64,000 bases of DNA from Bacteroides zoogleoformans. Lineage in GTDB: Bacteria > Bacteroidota > Bacteroidia > Bacteroidales > Bacteroidaceae. Location: the NCBI RefSeq assembly GCF_002998435.1, contig NZ_CP027231.1:718501-782500 (forward strand), written 5' to 3'. Shown here piece by piece: positions 21,676-30,900 of this stretch (position 1 is its first letter; every line of letters begins with the position of its first letter). The notes beneath the pieces were generated by a model. It saw only the letters and a program-made list of their open reading frames with translations. It was not told the DNA's origin and made no database searches. The position numbers and the translations under genes were made by a program.

Positions 21676-23986
21676 TTTCGTATTTTCTCCTTTCTTCTTT
21701 TGCCAGCCGGATTATCTCCGAACCCTTATCCAATACGGCAGTCACGGCGTTGTTCAATGCTTCATAATCGGGAACGGCACTCCCATGAAGCTGTTTATAA
21801 AGTTCCCTTAATGGTTGGTCGGCACGCAGTATCTCCCACGAACTACGTAGGTGGTGTGTCAGGGCGTCCAGTTCTTGAAAGTCTTTCCGTTGTTCCCCAT
21901 CCCTGACCGACTGCATTTCCTTTTCGGTTTCCGCTATCAGTTTATCCAACATGACGGATTCATTGCCGTAAGACAGTAGGGAGGAGAAATCAGGCTTTTC
22001 ATTTTGTTTACCTTTCATGGCGCACTTGTCGGAAACTTCCATCAGCTCCGATATGGAAAACGGCTTGAGAAGGCAATCAGAAAATCCACGTTCTAAAAGT
22101 TCCTCTCTGTTGCAACTGCCCGAAGCGGTTGTTACAATAATCGGAATGATCCTTGAATTGCCCACATTGGAGGTGCGTAGCAGTTCCAACAGCTCGAAGC
22201 CGTTTATATCCGGCATATTCAAATCGGTCAGAAGCAGACTGTATTCTTTCCGGCGTATCATTTCCATCAGTTCCGCCGCATTGGTACAGGTATCGCAATG
22301 TATCCCTTCTTGTGCATACATTTCTTTCAGCATTAGGAGAAGTACCTTGTCATTGTCGATGGCAACAATATCATGGAGTGTTCGGTTATGATGAATCTGT
22401 GTTTTATTTATCCGTTCCGGCAATTCCTCGGCTGACTGCATGGGTATCTCCACCGTGAAACGGCTGCCCTTGCCTTTCTCGCTCTTCAGCTGGATTGTGC
22501 CGCCGAGCATTGTCACAATGCGCTGAACAATGGAAAGACCTAATCCGAAGCCGTCCTTTGCGGCAGCGTTTGACAAACGTTCAAACGCACCGAACACACG
22601 TTGCTGTTCCTCTTCGGTCATACCCGAACCCGTATCTTTGACGATAAGTTTCAGCATACCGTTATCATACCCCATTGTCAGAGAAACGGCACCGTTCTCA
22701 GTGAACTTGATGGCGTTTGACAGCAGGTTATTTCCAATTTGTAGAATGCGTTCCTTATCGGTCAGTACAACAGCATCCGTGTGATTCGTCACAGTAAGAG
22801 CAAGTCCCTTGTTTATGGCAATTGGCATAAACTCTGATTCGAGCGTATGCGCTATTGATGAAATCCTACACGTGGAGAAATTAGGTTGTTCCTTGCCGTC
22901 GTCCAGCCGGAAGAAACTCAGAAGAGTATTAAGCATTTCACGCATACGGTCGGAGGATTGCTGAATATTTCGGATATACATCCCGGTTTTATCCGCATTG
23001 AAGTTTTTTTGTATCAGTCCGGCATAGCCCGTTATTGCAGTCAGCGGTGTGCGTAATTCATGGGTAATGGTATGTACGGCTTTCTTGCGGGAGGTTATCA
23101 GTGCCTCGTTTCGCTTTGCCATTTGTTGCAGTCGCTCGATTAAATCTGCGGTTTCCTGTTTATATCGCTTGATGCGGTTGGCATTTCGGTGTATGATGAT
23201 ATATGATATGACCAGTAGCAGTATAACGAACCCTGTCAAGCCCCCAATCTGAATGAACGACCGTTCCCGCATGGCTGTTATCTCGGCTTCCCGCTTTTGT
23301 AGGTCAGTTTGTACTTTCCCGTCTATTTGAACAACCAGTCCTTGCAGTTGCCTGTTAAGTTCCGCATTTCGTGCGGCAAGGCTATCGGCATGAACCGATA
23401 AGCGGCGGCTTTGCGCCTGTTGTTCGGTTCTCATATTCCGGTTAAAGGAACGGTGCATCGTGGTAGTCACAGTTGGTTTCGCTTCTTCCTTTTTGCCGAA
23501 GATGCCCAAGAAACCTTTGCGCTTGGACTTCTTGGGCTGTTCCTGCACACTCTTCTGCACGATTACAGGTACTTGACTGGTTATCTTATCGTTGATGGCT
23601 TGTTGTTGTTCAAGTATTTGAACGATTTGGCACATCTGCCGTTCCTTATCTTCGAGAAGATGGCGTACGCTGTCTATACGCTCTGCCGGATAGGTAGCTT
23701 TGAAACGGCAGAGCATACTATCCATTGCCATACGCTGTGCATGGTAATGTTCGATATCTTTATCGTTCCATTCCAGTATTGTTTCACCAAATAGAGAAAA
23801 TTTTATCATTTGAATATTGATATTGTTTATCTCTTTTCGGAACTCGTCTATTTTTTTATTGTCAAGTTCTAATGCTTCTATCTCCTGCCATTCATAGAAG
23901 CTATTATATGCTATACATCCGATAAGAACGGAGATAAGTATATACCCCAACCGTATTGTCTTATAGAAATTCCTGGATCGTTCCAT
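21668..23986 (-). CDS. rteA: Hybrid sensor histidine kinase RteA
   Basis: A 772-residue membrane sensor. Membrane helices lie at about 13-31 and 246-265, flanking a periplasmic, coiled-coil-prone sensing region. The kinase core has His309 (HTITHELRTPLTA), the N box NNLLSNAIKF and G boxes DTGSGM and GFGLGLSI. A receiver domain follows with Asp588 (LLLTDLNMPD), and the C-terminus looks like a phosphotransfer domain with His711 (LTHHLRSSWEIL). A phosphorelay His-Asp-His to RteB Asp55 is thus encoded. The ATG shares one base with the tetQ stop (TAATG). The signal sensed is not known. Confidence 0.96.
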   Translation of the reverse strand: MERSRNFYKTIRLGYILISVLIGCIAYNSFYEWQEIEALELDNKKIDEFRKEINNINIQMIKFSLFGETILEWNDKDIEHYHAQRMAMDSMLCRFKATYPAERIDSVRHLLEDKERQMCQIVQILEQQQAINDKITSQVPVIVQKSVQEQPKKSKRKGFLGIFGKKEEAKPTVTTTMHRSFNRNMRTEQQAQSRRLSVHADSLAARNAELNRQLQGLVVQIDGKVQTDLQKREAEITAMRERSFIQIGGLTGFVILLLVISYIIIHRNANRIKRYKQETADLIERLQQMAKRNEALITSRKKAVHTITHELRTPLTAITGYAGLIQKNFNADKTGMYIRNIQQSSDRMREMLNTLLSFFRLDDGKEQPNFSTCRISSIAHTLESEFMPIAINKGLALTVTNHTDAVVLTDKERILQIGNNLLSNAIKFTENGAVSLTMGYDNGMLKLIVKDTGSGMTEEEQQRVFGAFERLSNAAAKDGFGLGLSIVQRIVTMLGGTIQLKSEKGKGSRFTVEIPMQSAEELPERINKTQIHHNRTLHDIVAIDNDKVLLLMLKEMYAQEGIHCDTCTNAAELMEMIRRKEYSLLLTDLNMPDINGFELLELLRTSNVGNSRIIPIIVTTASGSCNREELLERGFSDCLLKPFSISELMEVSDKCAMKGKQNEKPDFSSLLSYGNESVMLDKLIAETEKEMQSVRDGEQRKDFQELDALTHHLRSSWEILRADQPLRELYKQLHGSAVPDYEALNNAVTAVLDKGSEIIRLAKEERRKYENG

Positions 23987-25911
23987 TATTTTGATGATAC
24001 TGATTTTTCAAACATGAATAAAAGTTTATCCTTTTCTTCCATACGGGTATTATCAGAATAACCGCCTTTTGTTATTTGATACCCACACGGCTTAACCATA
24101 AAAGTGCCTAAGCCTTTAGTGTATGAACTTACTTCTGAAGCATAGTCTTTACTTGTATTTAATGGAACTTTCCCTTCAATAAGACACCACTCTTTATTAC
24201 AACTGATACCTTTAATCTCAGACATCATTTTTTGCAGATCTGTAATAGCTTTGGAACTTGCTACTTGTGGTATCTGTAACTCAAAATAGAGCATCGGTTC
24301 GAGAATATCCACTCCTGATTGTTGCAAAGCCAACCTGAAGACATAAGGAGACAATTGTCTAAAATCGGCAGGGGTACTTATCGGACTATAATAAAGGGCA
24401 TAAGTAAAGGTTACTTTCAAATCCGTCACTTCCCATCCATGCAATCCCGATTGGCAAGACATACGGATTCCTTCAAAAACGGCATTTTGAAAAGAATGGT
24501 TCAGATAACCAAAGGAGATTTCACTTTCGATTTGCACCCCTGACCCTATCGGTAAAGGTTCCAGAGTCAGTCCTATTGAGGCCCAGTAAGGGTTGGGAGG
24601 GACTTCGATATGGATAATCTTATTCACCTTCTTTTTAGGTCGTTCTTTGTAGATAGTCTTGATTTCATCAAAATGGGTCTTTACGGAGAATCGTTCTTCC
24701 AGCAATGTTTGTATGATTTCTTTTTGGGTTAAACCATATAACGAGATTTCCAATTCATCACTATATGAATTTATGGAAAAGGACAGAGACGGGTCTTCAA
24801 TAAACAATACATTTAGAGCGGATATCAACTTGCTTCTCTCTTCGGGCTTGTCTGGTCGGACAGAAGATTTGAGGGCGGGATGCTGATGAGATAATCCTTG
24901 AATCAGACAAGGTTTAACACCTAAATAATCTCCGATTCTTAATTCTTCTATATCTTCTATAATTGCGATATCATTAGCAACCACTTCATCAACATTTATC
25001 TCTTTGCCCTGATAAATGGTTTTTAGATTTTTAATCTTGATGAATTTTTCCGAATCATTGACTTTTATAACGGTTCGAAGTCTCAGACTTCCGTCAATAA
25101 TTTTTAGAAAACTTCTTTTATGCCCTTTGGGGTCATGTTCTATTTTATAAAGATAAGCTGAAAGTCTATTTGGGACTGATGCCGGAGGAAATATAAAAGA
25201 AATGATGGCGTCTAACAACTCATTGATGCCAATATTGCACATTGCTGATCCATGCAAGACCGGATAGGCTTTGGCTTTTGCCACAAGAGCGATTATCGCA
25301 TTCCAATAATCTGCCGGTAAGATTTCTTTATCCGCCAAATATAGTTCTAATATATCGTCGTCATGGTTGCATACAAATTCTTTGTGTTCTGCCCTTATAT
25401 CTGTTGAGGTGCAAATCGGGTAAACTACTCCATCGACAACCGTTTGCATAAACAAGACGTCTTGCGACAGATTTGTTTTTATGTCCAGATATAAACGCTC
25501 AAGATTTACGCCGGCACGATCAATCTTATTGATAAATATAATTGTCGGGATTTGCAGTTTTTGCAAAGTCTTGAACAGCAACTTTGTTTGTGCTTGTATG
25601 CCTTCCTTTGCCGATAATATGAGGACTGCTCCATCAAGCATTTTGAATGTCCGCTCCACCTCTGCAATAAAATCCATGTGTCCCGGAGTGTCAATGATAT
25701 TGCATTTCACACCATTCCAAACAATAGATGTCGTAGAAGCCCGAATAGTAATTCCTCTACGTTTTTCTATATCCATAGAGTCTGTTATGGTGTCACCTTT
25801 ATCAACACTGCCGCGCTTTTCCGTTGCTCCGCAGGCAAATAGCAGATTTTCGGTTACGGAAGTTTTTCCTGCATCAATGTGAGCAAGAATTCCTAAATTT
25901 ATAATGTTCAT
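23986..25911 (-). CDS. tetQ: Tetracycline resistance ribosomal protection protein Tet(Q)
   Basis: A 641-residue translational GTPase related to EF-G that removes tetracycline from the ribosome. GTPase motifs are clear: AHIDAGKTS (G1), GITI (G3 approach), DTPGHMDF (G3) and INKIDR (G4). The C-terminal domains carry the family runs [21 protein letters not shown] and [13 protein letters not shown] sequence. The start at 25,911 ([17 protein letters not shown]) gives the common 641-residue form; a TTG four codons upstream is also in frame. It heads the tetQ-rteA-rteB operon. It is AT-rich compared with the rest of the element, a sign of separate origin. Confidence 0.98.
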   Translation of the reverse strand: MNIINLGILAHIDAGKTSVTENLLFACGATEKRGSVDKGDTITDSMDIEKRRGITIRASTTSIVWNGVKCNIIDTPGHMDFIAEVERTFKMLDGAVLILSAKEGIQAQTKLLFKTLQKLQIPTIIFINKIDRAGVNLERLYLDIKTNLSQDVLFMQTVVDGVVYPICTSTDIRAEHKEFVCNHDDDILELYLADKEILPADYWNAIIALVAKAKAYPVLHGSAMCNIGINELLDAIISFIFPPASVPNRLSAYLYKIEHDPKGHKRSFLKIIDGSLRLRTVIKVNDSEKFIKIKNLKTIYQGKEINVDEVVANDIAIIEDIEELRIGDYLGVKPCLIQGLSHQHPALKSSVRPDKPEERSKLISALNVLFIEDPSLSFSINSYSDELEISLYGLTQKEIIQTLLEERFSVKTHFDEIKTIYKERPKKKVNKIIHIEVPPNPYWASIGLTLEPLPIGSGVQIESEISFGYLNHSFQNAVFEGIRMSCQSGLHGWEVTDLKVTFTYALYYSPISTPADFRQLSPYVFRLALQQSGVDILEPMLYFELQIPQVASSKAITDLQKMMSEIKGISCNKEWCLIEGKVPLNTSKDYASEVSSYTKGLGTFMVKPCGYQITKGGYSDNTRMEEKDKLLFMFEKSVSSK

Positions 25912-25959
25912 TTGATTAAGCAATAATATACTACAATAGATGCATTGCCGAAACGCACC

Positions 25960-26046
25960 TTTTAATACCTCCTCGTAGCATGTGGAAAACTACAGGATTC
26001 TTAACTCGTATTAATATGTATATTATTACTGCCGCATAATTGAACG
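25960..26046 (-). promoter_or_regulatory. tetQ 5' leader (translational attenuation region)
   Basis: Between the promoter and tetQ the transcript carries a three-codon leader ORF and, at 25,967-25,978, a purine run with AGGAGG. In CTnDOT tetracycline-stalled ribosomes on such a leader peptide are known to alter mRNA folding and free the tetQ start region. Confidence 0.7.
26026..26037 (-). CDS. tetQ leader peptide (Met-Arg-Gln)
   Basis: The minus strand reads ATG CGG CAG TAA ten bases after the tetQ -7 box. CTnDOT tetQ is reported to be controlled by a three-residue leader peptide, and this is the only short ORF of that size in the leader. The identity is inferred from position and length. 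Confidence 0.6.
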   Translation of the reverse strand: MRQ

Positions 26047-26077
26047 CAAATTTACGAAAAAAAAGTTCCCTGACAAA
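26047..26077 (-). promoter_or_regulatory. tetQ-rteA-rteB promoter
   Basis: On the minus strand TTTG (-33, 26,074-26,077) and TAAATTTG (-7, 26,047-26,054) are separated by exactly 19 bp, a perfect match to the Bacteroides housekeeping promoter. It drives the tetracycline-controlled operon. Confidence 0.88.
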
Positions 26078-26167
26078 AGCACAAAGAACTTTTTTAATCT
26101 ATACGTATTTTTATTTGGTATTATTAATTTGTTATTTGATGATGAGGGCTATTCATATAAATGTAGG

Positions 26168-27025
26168 TTAAATTTTTCTGACCATTTCAAACTGTTGTCC
26201 TTTTGGGGTAAGTCCTAATGATGACAAGAAACCAGTGACTGATTCACAATCGCAATCAACATTAGTAAATTTGAGTACATCGCTTTGAAAATGACTGACA
26301 GCACTTTTAAGCAAGGACTTGCCTATTCCTTTACGCCGGTAATCTTTTGCAACTGCGAGGGATGAAATATCGCCTGATGCCGGTTCAAAGATAACAAATC
26401 CGACAAGTTCTTCTCTTTCATAAGCTCCCAATATGTCCAAATTGTCGATTCCGCGTTCCAGTGAAGCCCTGTCATTTTGCCATGAAGGATGAAAATCGAA
26501 CCAGGCCGTTTGGTTAAGGCAGTTTTTTAAATCCGATGGGAGTATGCGACATGCAGTATGGTTTACTTGCAATACAGGAACAATATCGCTCAGTTTGGCA
26601 GAGTAGTAGTTGAAATTTCTCTGTGTTTCAAAGCCTAATTTGCGATATATTTTTATTGCTTTGTGATTGTGTTGCAAAACTTCCAGTACATATTGCCGAA
26701 CTCCTTGTTGATATATCAATTCGAGGCTGAAAGTGAATATTTTTTGGGTTAGGTGTAATCCCCGGAATGAAGGTACGGTTCCCGTCCCTGTGTCATAAGC
26801 CGTCAAGATGTTGTTGTACATGCCTGTTCCGTTAAACACAAAAGAAATCAGCCGTCCTTCGAAAAATGCTCCGAAAGATAGTTGTGGATTGTATCCTCGT
26901 CGGTCGAGCATGCGTCGCAATTCATCCGCATTCAAAGAGAAATCATAATCTTTGAATGCGGATGAGAATGCCGCATACAAATCTTTGAAAGAAACGGACT
27001 CTAAAGAATGAATGATGATTCCCAT
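26168..27025 (-). CDS. GNAT-family N-acetyltransferase, two-domain
   Basis: A 285-residue protein with two GNAT-like halves. The second contains the acetyl-CoA pyrophosphate loop AKDYRRKGIGKSLL (Q/RxxGxG/A pattern) and ends VTGFLSSLGLTPKGQQFEM. The first half includes VPSFRGLHLTQKIFTFSLELI and AIKIYRKLGF, a further GNAT-like core with a weaker CoA loop. The substrate is unknown; acetyltransferases beside resistance genes sometimes modify antibiotics, but nothing here shows that. It follows the SnoaL-like gene by 11 bp, so the two form one unit. AT-rich, like tetQ. Confidence 0.85.
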   Translation of the reverse strand: MGIIIHSLESVSFKDLYAAFSSAFKDYDFSLNADELRRMLDRRGYNPQLSFGAFFEGRLISFVFNGTGMYNNILTAYDTGTGTVPSFRGLHLTQKIFTFSLELIYQQGVRQYVLEVLQHNHKAIKIYRKLGFETQRNFNYYSAKLSDIVPVLQVNHTACRILPSDLKNCLNQTAWFDFHPSWQNDRASLERGIDNLDILGAYEREELVGFVIFEPASGDISSLAVAKDYRRKGIGKSLLKSAVSHFQSDVLKFTNVDCDCESVTGFLSSLGLTPKGQQFEMVRKI

Positions 27026-27036
27026 ATCGGACGGTG

Positions 27037-27414
27037 TTATGTGTTTGGATTTTTATCACTATTCTCTACGGTTAAACCGTGCTGTTTGAGAAAGCTGAGC
27101 TTATCCCAATAACCTCTTTGGAAAACGATTTTATCGTTTTGCACATGGAAGAATCCGCATCCTCGCAACCCGAGCGGATCTTTCCATTCCATGATAGCCC
27201 ATTCTCCATCCTCGAATATATGCTCAACAATACAAACCATTTTTGAGGTTGCAAATTCATTTACAAACATTTTATGGATAGCTGTTTTTCCTATAACCGG
27301 GGTGTTTGCGACTTGATGGTTTATGGCATCCTGAGCGTATAAGTTTGCCAAAGCGACTGCATCGGCGGCGTTGAAGCAGTCAATCCATTCTTGTAGTATC
27401 TCTTTTGGCGTCAT
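27037..27414 (-). CDS. SnoaL-like / NTF2-fold protein
   Basis: A 125-residue protein with the start TPKEILQEWIDCFNAADAVALANLYAQDAINH, typical of SnoaL-like members of the NTF2 superfamily, followed by beta strands (GEWAIMEWKDPLGLRGCGFFHVQNDKIVFQRGYWDK) that complete the cone-shaped fold. Members act as isomerases, hydrolases or ligand binders; which applies here cannot be said. It lies 11 bp upstream of the acetyltransferase gene in the AT-rich cargo block. No signal peptide. Confidence 0.82.
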   Translation of the reverse strand: MTPKEILQEWIDCFNAADAVALANLYAQDAINHQVANTPVIGKTAIHKMFVNEFATSKMVCIVEHIFEDGEWAIMEWKDPLGLRGCGFFHVQNDKIVFQRGYWDKLSFLKQHGLTVENSDKNPNT

Positions 27415-27501
27415 ATTTTTCGTATCTTTTATTCTTTAATATTTAATTGTTGCTTTTTCCTCTATAAGTTAGAATTAGATATTTTTCTAATTCCTTTTGA
27501 A

Positions 27502-27810
27502 ATGATCATCAAAAACAAAATTAGTATTTTTTTCTGTTTTACTGATGATTCTGTAGAAATATTCTCGTTCATATTATTGTGTCATAAGGAACGTGTCAAA
27601 AAAGCGGTTTCCACATTACAGCTTTATGGTAAAATGAGTTTAACCAACTACATAACGCAATCTGTTGTCGGTACTGTTATCTATTTCCCATTCGTATTCT
27701 ATTTAGCCCCTTATTGTGGGTATGCAGCAAGTTATCTTATCGAATTCACTCTCTTTGGGAGTCAAATATGGTTGTGCAAATGGTGGCTGACAAAACATAA
27801 ACAAGGTTAG
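27502..27810 (+). pseudogene. Fragment of a DUF418 membrane protein gene
   Basis: The open frame encodes 102 residues; from about residue 40 it reads LYGKMSLTNYITQSVVGTVIYFPFV, the signature of the C-terminal part of DUF418-family membrane proteins, which are normally three to four times longer. The first 35 residues (MIIKNKISIFFCFTDDSVEIFS) look like read-in from unrelated sequence with a lost frame. The end (WWLTKHKQG) stops short of the usual tail. It is therefore a decayed remnant, probably carried in with the tetQ-linked cargo. Confidence 0.7.
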
Positions 27811-27864
27811 TTGGAATATTTTTTGGTATAATGTTTATAAACATAAATCAAGAAAGAATAAATA

Positions 27865-27978
27865 AATTTAATAGAGGCTGCCCAAAAAGAAAGAAATCCT
27901 TACAATCACTCTTCTACAGATACTTGCAGAGGGGATAAGATTTACTTTTAGACCTTTTGGATAGCCCCTATTAATATT
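27865..27978. repeat. Short element with 25-bp imperfect terminal inverted repeats (MITE-like)
   Basis: The left arm (27,865-27,889; core TAATAGAGGCTGCCCAAAAA) and right arm (27,953-27,978; core CTTTTGGATAGCCCCTATTA) are imperfect inverted copies around 63 bp of AT-rich DNA. No ORF is present. The arms resemble ends of insertion sequences, so it may be a non-autonomous remnant marking the edge of the cargo block. Confidence 0.5.
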
Positions 27979-27997
27979 TTATATAAAATTCATAATT

Positions 27998-30900
27998 TTA
28001 AATTTTTATCCCTTTCGATCGGTTTTCATCCTTAAACTGAAAACCCGGACGCCCGATAATGATATGATTGGCAATGAAATTGCCAGACGGACTTCGTTTA
28101 TCCATCGGGCTGCGTATCGGTGGTGCATCATCGGTTTGTTGTGGCGATATGCTCCGTACACCTTCCGAAACAGGCTTGACCTCCTGTCCGTCGTTCTCCT
28201 TTTCGGCGACATCGGGTGTAGGCGGCGCAAGCTCTAACTGTATTTTGCGGTCAAGCGCGGCAAGTTCGGACTTCAACTGTTTCAGTTCGTCCTCCTTTTT
28301 CCATACCTTACTTGCTATCTCCTGCAACTGTGGGACTTCCTTTTCCAGCACCTCGTTCTTTCCCTTATACTGGTCGATGATGGACGGAATCCTCTCCAAT
28401 GCGTTCAGGAAATTACGTGCGGCGGCTACCGGATCAGCCATCGCCAGATGCCCGTTATTGTAAGTGTACTTGTAGTTTCCCTCCACCACGAAACGGTTGT
28501 CGGTAAACTCCAGCCCCTCTTTGAGTATTCTCTCGCTGACCACCTTTATCGGAAAACCGTAAAGTTCCCCGACAGGCTTGTACAAACCGCCCGTCGTGGC
28601 GTTCTTGGCGATTTCCTGCAAACGCTTTCCGATAACCTTTTCATCGGTAGAATCCACACCGTCCACCTTGACAGCATTCTGGCGATTGCCCTCCTTATCG
28701 GTCTTGACAACGGAAAGAAAGCGGTTCCAATCTTCCGTCATGGCTTCGATTACCGCCGTATTGTTGCGCAGTTCCCCCGTCTTGGCTTCCAGCTTGAACT
28801 CCGAATCGCGCTTGCCCTTGTTGAACGACTTGCGTTCCCCTTCGAGCGAGGCGATACGCTTTTCCAGTTTCGCCTTGTCCAAAAGGTCGGTATTGCCGGA
28901 GAGCAACGCCATGTACTCCGAGAAGTTCATGCCCGATTTCTCGTCCATAGCCCCCTCGTCGATGGTACGCGCGCCCATCGCCCCGCTTTTGAGCTGCGAG
29001 ATGAATGTCTGCTTGCAGTGCAGCAGGTTGAACTTGTAGCTGTCCAGCGACTTTTCCACAGCGTAGATGATGACATCCACGTTGTTCCCGGCAAAATGCT
29101 TGGCAATCTCGTTGCCTGCCCTGACTCCCCGTCCGTCACGCTGTTGTAGGTCGGACGGACGCCACGGCGTATCCAAATGATGGATTGCGACACACCGTTT
29201 CTGCGCGTTCACACCCGTTCCGAGCATGGAGGTGGAGCCGAACAGCACGCGCACCGTTCCGGCGTTCATGGCGTCTATCACCCCCTTGCGTGCCTTGTCG
29301 GTCTTGCACTCCTGAATGAAGCGCACCTCGCCTGCCGGGATGCCGTAGTCCTCCGTCAGTTTCCGCTTTATCTCGCTGTACACGTTCCACCCGTCGCCCG
29401 GCTGGTACGTTCCCAGATCCGAGAACACGAACTGCGTGCCTTTCTGCGCGTCATACCTGTGGTAATACTCCGCAATCGTCTTGGCGCAGTGCGAAGCCTT
29501 GTTGTCGGGGTGGTCTTCGTAATGCGGGTCTATCATGCGCATATCGAGAGCCATCTTGCGGGCGTAGTCGGTGGCGATAAGCATCTTCGCCTTCTCCTCC
29601 GTTTCCGACAGGGGTGGTCTGCCCAGCAGCGTGGCGTCACCCGTCTTGGCGAACTGCATCAGCTTTTGGATGAAGTCCTCCTGCTCCGGCGTCGGCGGTA
29701 TGTGGTGCAGTATCTCGTTCTTGTGCGGACGGTCCACGCCCACGTCCTCCGCCGTGCGGTAGTCGGTTATCTCGTTGTAGAAGGCGGCAAGCTCCGGCAC
29801 TTTGATGAAGTAGCGGAAACGCTCCTTCTGCACCACGTTGTTCGTCACGTTGAACTCGAAGTCGGTCGTCTTCTTGGCAAAGATAGCCGCCCAAGCGTCA
29901 AAGCAACGAATATCCTGCCGTTCCAGTTCCTTAGGGCGAAGGTACTTGAAGAGCAGGTACAGCTCCGTCAGCGAGTTGCTGATGGTCGTACCGGACAGGA
30001 ACGTAGCCCCCAAGTCCTTGCCCGTGCGTTCCTGTATGGTACGTATGGCAAAGAGCATGTTCAGGGCTTTCTGGCTTCCTTCCGAGTTTCCCAATCCCGC
30101 CACACGGTCGTGCCGCGTGTTGAAAGTCAGGTTCTTGAATTGATGGCTCTCGTCAATGAAGATATGGTCGATGCCCATCTGCTTGAAGTCCACCACATCA
30201 TCCGTGCGCGATTGGATGGCATGTTCCACCTTCTCCAACTTCGCTTCAAGGTTGTGCTTGCGCTTTTCCAGCCCTTTCAGCATCGCCCTCGACACGTTCT
30301 TGCCCTGTTGCCGCAGGACTTCGAGATTTTCCTCCACCGTGTCAAGCTCCGCTTGCAGGATGCGCTGCTGCAACTCCGGCGACTGCGGAATCTTGCCGAA
30401 CTGGTCGTGCGACATGATGACGCAATCGTAGTCGTTGTTCTTGATGTTGTTGAAGAAACGCACGCGGTTGGCGGTCGAGAAGTCCTTCTCCGAGGCATAG
30501 AGAATCCGCGCGTTGGGATATGCCGCCTGATAGGTGGCGGCAATCTCCGCGACATTGGCTTTCAGCCCGATAATCATCGGTTTGTGCGCCAAGTTCAGGC
30601 GCTTCATCTCATGCGCTGCAATACACATTATCAGCGTTTTACCGGTTCCCACCTCGTGGTCACAAATGCCACCGCCATTCTGTTTGAGCATCCAGACGCA
30701 ATCCATCTGTGACGGATAGACGCTCTTGATACCCCGGCTTGCCAGCCCTTTGAGGTTGAGGTCGGGAAATGTCTGGTGAGAGCCGTCATACTTTGGGCGC
30801 ACGAAACAGTTGAACTTGCGGTTGTACATCGTCGTCAGCCGTTCCTTGAACTGCGGCGACTGCTCTTCCAGCCATTCCGAGAACCCGTTGCGGATTTCAT

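Noticed and set aside
27502..27810. An intact small membrane protein
   Set aside because: The C-terminal part matches DUF418, which is much longer; the N-terminal part does not match, so it is a remnant.
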